Below, in pieces: positions 62,444 to 64,000 of a stretch of DNA of 64,000 nt. The notes beneath the pieces are model-generated. The model did no database searches, was not told where the DNA came from, and saw only the letters and a program-made list of their open reading frames with translations. Numbering within the stretch: the stretch's first letter is position 1; every line of letters starts with the position of its first letter. The stretch is from Comamonas testosteroni (lineage in GTDB: Bacteria; Pseudomonadota; Gammaproteobacteria; Burkholderiales; Burkholderiaceae_C), in contig NZ_CP129672.1 of NCBI RefSeq assembly GCF_030505195.1, forward strand, positions 2,886,501 through 2,950,500, in the 5' to 3' direction. The position numbers were made by a program, and so were the translations under genes.

Positions 62444-63439
62444 ATGGACGATAGAGGTCTGAACGACGCTGCCATCTTGCTGGTCTCCCTCGGTGAGGAA
62501 GAGGCGGCCGAGGTGTTCAAGCACCTCACGCCCAAGGAAGTGCAGAAGCTGGGCGAGACGATTGCCCGCATGCGCGGCGTGACGCGGGAAAAGGTGGATT
62601 TCGTGATCGACCGTTTCACCAGCGATGCCGCGTCGCAGAGTCTGCTGGTCGACGATGCCAGCGACTATGTGCGCTCGGTGCTCAAGCGTGCGCTGGGCGA
62701 TGACAAGGCGGCGCTGCTGATCGACCGCATCATGCAGGGCGGCGATATCTCGGGTATTGAAAGCCTGAAGTGGATGGATCCGCTGTCTGTGGCCGAGCTG
62801 CTGCGCGGCGAGCATCCGCAGATCGTGGCGGCAATTCTGGTGCACCTGGAGTATGAGCAGGCCGCTGCCGTGCTGATGCAGTTCCCCGACCGGGCACGTA
62901 GCGAGGTCATGCTGCGCGTGGCCACCCTGGAAGGCATCCAGCCCACGGCACTCAAGGACTTGAACGAAGTGCTGTTCAAGGTGCTGGCGGGTGGCGACAA
63001 GGTTCGCAAGACCTCGCTGGGCGGCGTCAAGACCGCAGCCGAAATGCTCAATCAGATGGGCGGCAATGCCGATGTGGCGGTGCTCGATACCATCCGCAAC
63101 TACGACCCCGAGCTGGCGCAGAAGATCATGGACAAGATGTTCGTCTTCGACGACCTGGTCAAGCTCGACGACCGCTCTGTGCAGATGGTGCTGCGCGAGG
63201 TGGTATCCGAGACGCTGATCGTGGCGCTCAAGGGCGGCTCCATGGAAGTGCGCGACAAGATCCTGGCCAATATGTCCATGCGTGCGGCCGAGTCGCTGCG
63301 CGAGGACCTGGAAGGCCGCGGCCCCATGCGTCTGTCCGAAGTGGAGGCTCAGCAGAAGGAAATCCTCAAGGTCGTGCGTCGTCTGGTCGAAGAAGGCCAG
63401 GTAACCATCGGCTCTGGCCCGGAGGACAGCTATGTCTAA
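62444..63439 (+). CDS. fliG: Flagellar motor switch protein FliG
   Basis: The 331-residue switch protein couples stator and rotor. The start MDDRGLNDAAILLVSLGEEE is normal; a TTG two codons earlier is a weak alternative. The middle domain includes the EHPQ motif (RGEHPQIVAAILVHLEYEQA), and the C-terminal torque helix contains conserved charges (FVFDDLVKLDDRSVQMVLRE). It overlaps fliH by eight bases. Confidence 0.96.
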   Translation: MDDRGLNDAAILLVSLGEEEAAEVFKHLTPKEVQKLGETIARMRGVTREKVDFVIDRFTSDAASQSLLVDDASDYVRSVLKRALGDDKAALLIDRIMQGGDISGIESLKWMDPLSVAELLRGEHPQIVAAILVHLEYEQAAAVLMQFPDRARSEVMLRVATLEGIQPTALKDLNEVLFKVLAGGDKVRKTSLGGVKTAAEMLNQMGGNADVAVLDTIRNYDPELAQKIMDKMFVFDDLVKLDDRSVQMVLREVVSETLIVALKGGSMEVRDKILANMSMRAAESLREDLEGRGPMRLSEVEAQQKEILKVVRRLVEEGQVTIGSGPEDSYV

Positions 63440-64000
63440 GGGCCAGCCTCCGCGCTCGCACTCGCGCTTTATCCCGCAGGAAGAGATCGACGACAGCACC
63501 GTGGTGCAATGGCGCTTCGGTGCAGTGGACGCGCAAAGCGGTGGTGTCTTCGCGCCCGCACAGCCGTCGGCCTTCATCCCGGCGGGGACAGAGCACTTCA
63601 ACGGCTTTTCGCCTTCTCTTGCCCATCAGCTGCAGCCACCGCCAGAGGCGCAGGCTGTGGAGCCGGTGGAGCCAGCCGCCCCGGCTTTCGACGAGGAGCA
63701 GCTGCAGCAGATGCTGGATCAGGCGCGCACCGAGGGCCATGCACAGGGCCTGGCCGAAGGCCGCACCCAGACCCAGCAGCAATGGCAGCAGCGCCTGGAC
63801 GACCATATCAATGGAGCGGGCCGCGAGAGCGTGCAACGTGTCGACGGCGTGTTGCAGGGCCTGGAAGACAACTTCAAACAGCTGCAGTCGGGCATGGCCC
63901 AGGAGCTGCTGAATCTGGCCTGCGACATCGCACGTCAGGTGGTGCGCCAGGAGCTGCGCAGCCAGCCTCAGGCTTTGCTGCCCGTGATTCGCGAAGCACT
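63432..64000 (+). CDS. fliH: Flagellar assembly protein FliH, 3' end cut by the window
   Basis: The visible 189 residues start MSKGQPPRSHSRFIPQEEID, a Pro/Gln-rich N-terminal tail, then EEQLQQMLDQARTEGHAQGL with AEGRTQTQQQWQQRLDDHIN, the A/G-xxx-G repeat segment of FliH, and QELLNLACDIARQVVRQELR. FliH regulates the FliI ATPase of the export apparatus. The reading frame continues past base 64000, so the C-terminal domain is missing here only because of the window edge. It overlaps fliG by eight bases. Confidence 0.9.
   Translation, partial: MSKGQPPRSHSRFIPQEEIDDSTVVQWRFGAVDAQSGGVFAPAQPSAFIPAGTEHFNGFSPSLAHQLQPPPEAQAVEPVEPAAPAFDEEQLQQMLDQARTEGHAQGLAEGRTQTQQQWQQRLDDHINGAGRESVQRVDGVLQGLEDNFKQLQSGMAQELLNLACDIARQVVRQELRSQPQALLPVIREA

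Noticed and set aside
60518..63601. A 1027-codon open frame on the minus strand
   Set aside because: It runs opposite fliF and fliG, is rich in His/Gln/Arg/Leu as expected for an antisense frame of GC-rich genes, and shows no domain.

Overview
The window is GC-rich DNA of a betaproteobacterium, most likely a Comamonas-like member of the Comamonadaceae (Burkholderiales). The evidence is the PriA/HemE pair, two Bug-type (TctC) periplasmic receptors, a polar-type flagellar gene set, and dispersed GC-rich 3'-UTR repeats of a style I associate with this family. The species call is inference. No rRNA, tRNA, CRISPR array, phage or insertion sequence was seen.

Region 1 (1-30480) is a mosaic of housekeeping and accessory genes. 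It holds a roadblock/LC7 protein, an AEC-family carrier, a periplasmic asparaginase, PriA, HemE, an OlsB-like acyltransferase, a small membrane protein, a VOC protein and a DsbD/ScsB-type thiol reductase. These are followed by two Bug receptors, a MATE exporter, a creatininase-family hydrolase, a hypothetical protein and a histidine phosphatase. A Fur-box-preceded ferric iron ABC transporter (receptor, fused permease, short ATPase) comes next, then a PhzF-like protein. An aminotransferase lies divergent from a MocR-type regulator. The region ends with four genes (YdjC-type deacetylase, GtrA, GT2, ArnT-like GT39) that resemble an aminosugar lipid A modification pathway. The priA-hemE gap carries three consensus DnaA boxes beside an AT-rich tract.

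Region 2 (30502-64000) is almost entirely flagellar. flgN-like, flgM and flgA are on the minus strand. flgBCDEFGHIJKL runs on plus, followed by an HDOD protein, then flhB-flhA-flhF, a degenerate flhG-like gene and fliA. On minus, transcription runs fliC1, fliC2, fliD, fliS, fliT. On plus come motA-motB-cheY-cheZ. fliE (minus) is divergent from fliF-fliG-fliH, which runs off the window end. The logic is a basal body and export apparatus made first, FliA held by FlgM until export, and late genes (fliC, fliD, motAB and flgM itself) preceded by recognisable sigma-28 promoters.

Two repeat families tie the window together. Family 1 is a roughly 90-110 bp GC-rich element found just after stop codons, always in the same polarity relative to the gene it follows, including a three-copy tandem array at 15646-16107. 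Family 2 is a short AT-rich inverted repeat found between genes. The most notable regulatory candidate is a strong terminator-like hairpin between the Fur box and the start of the iron receptor gene (18545-18632).
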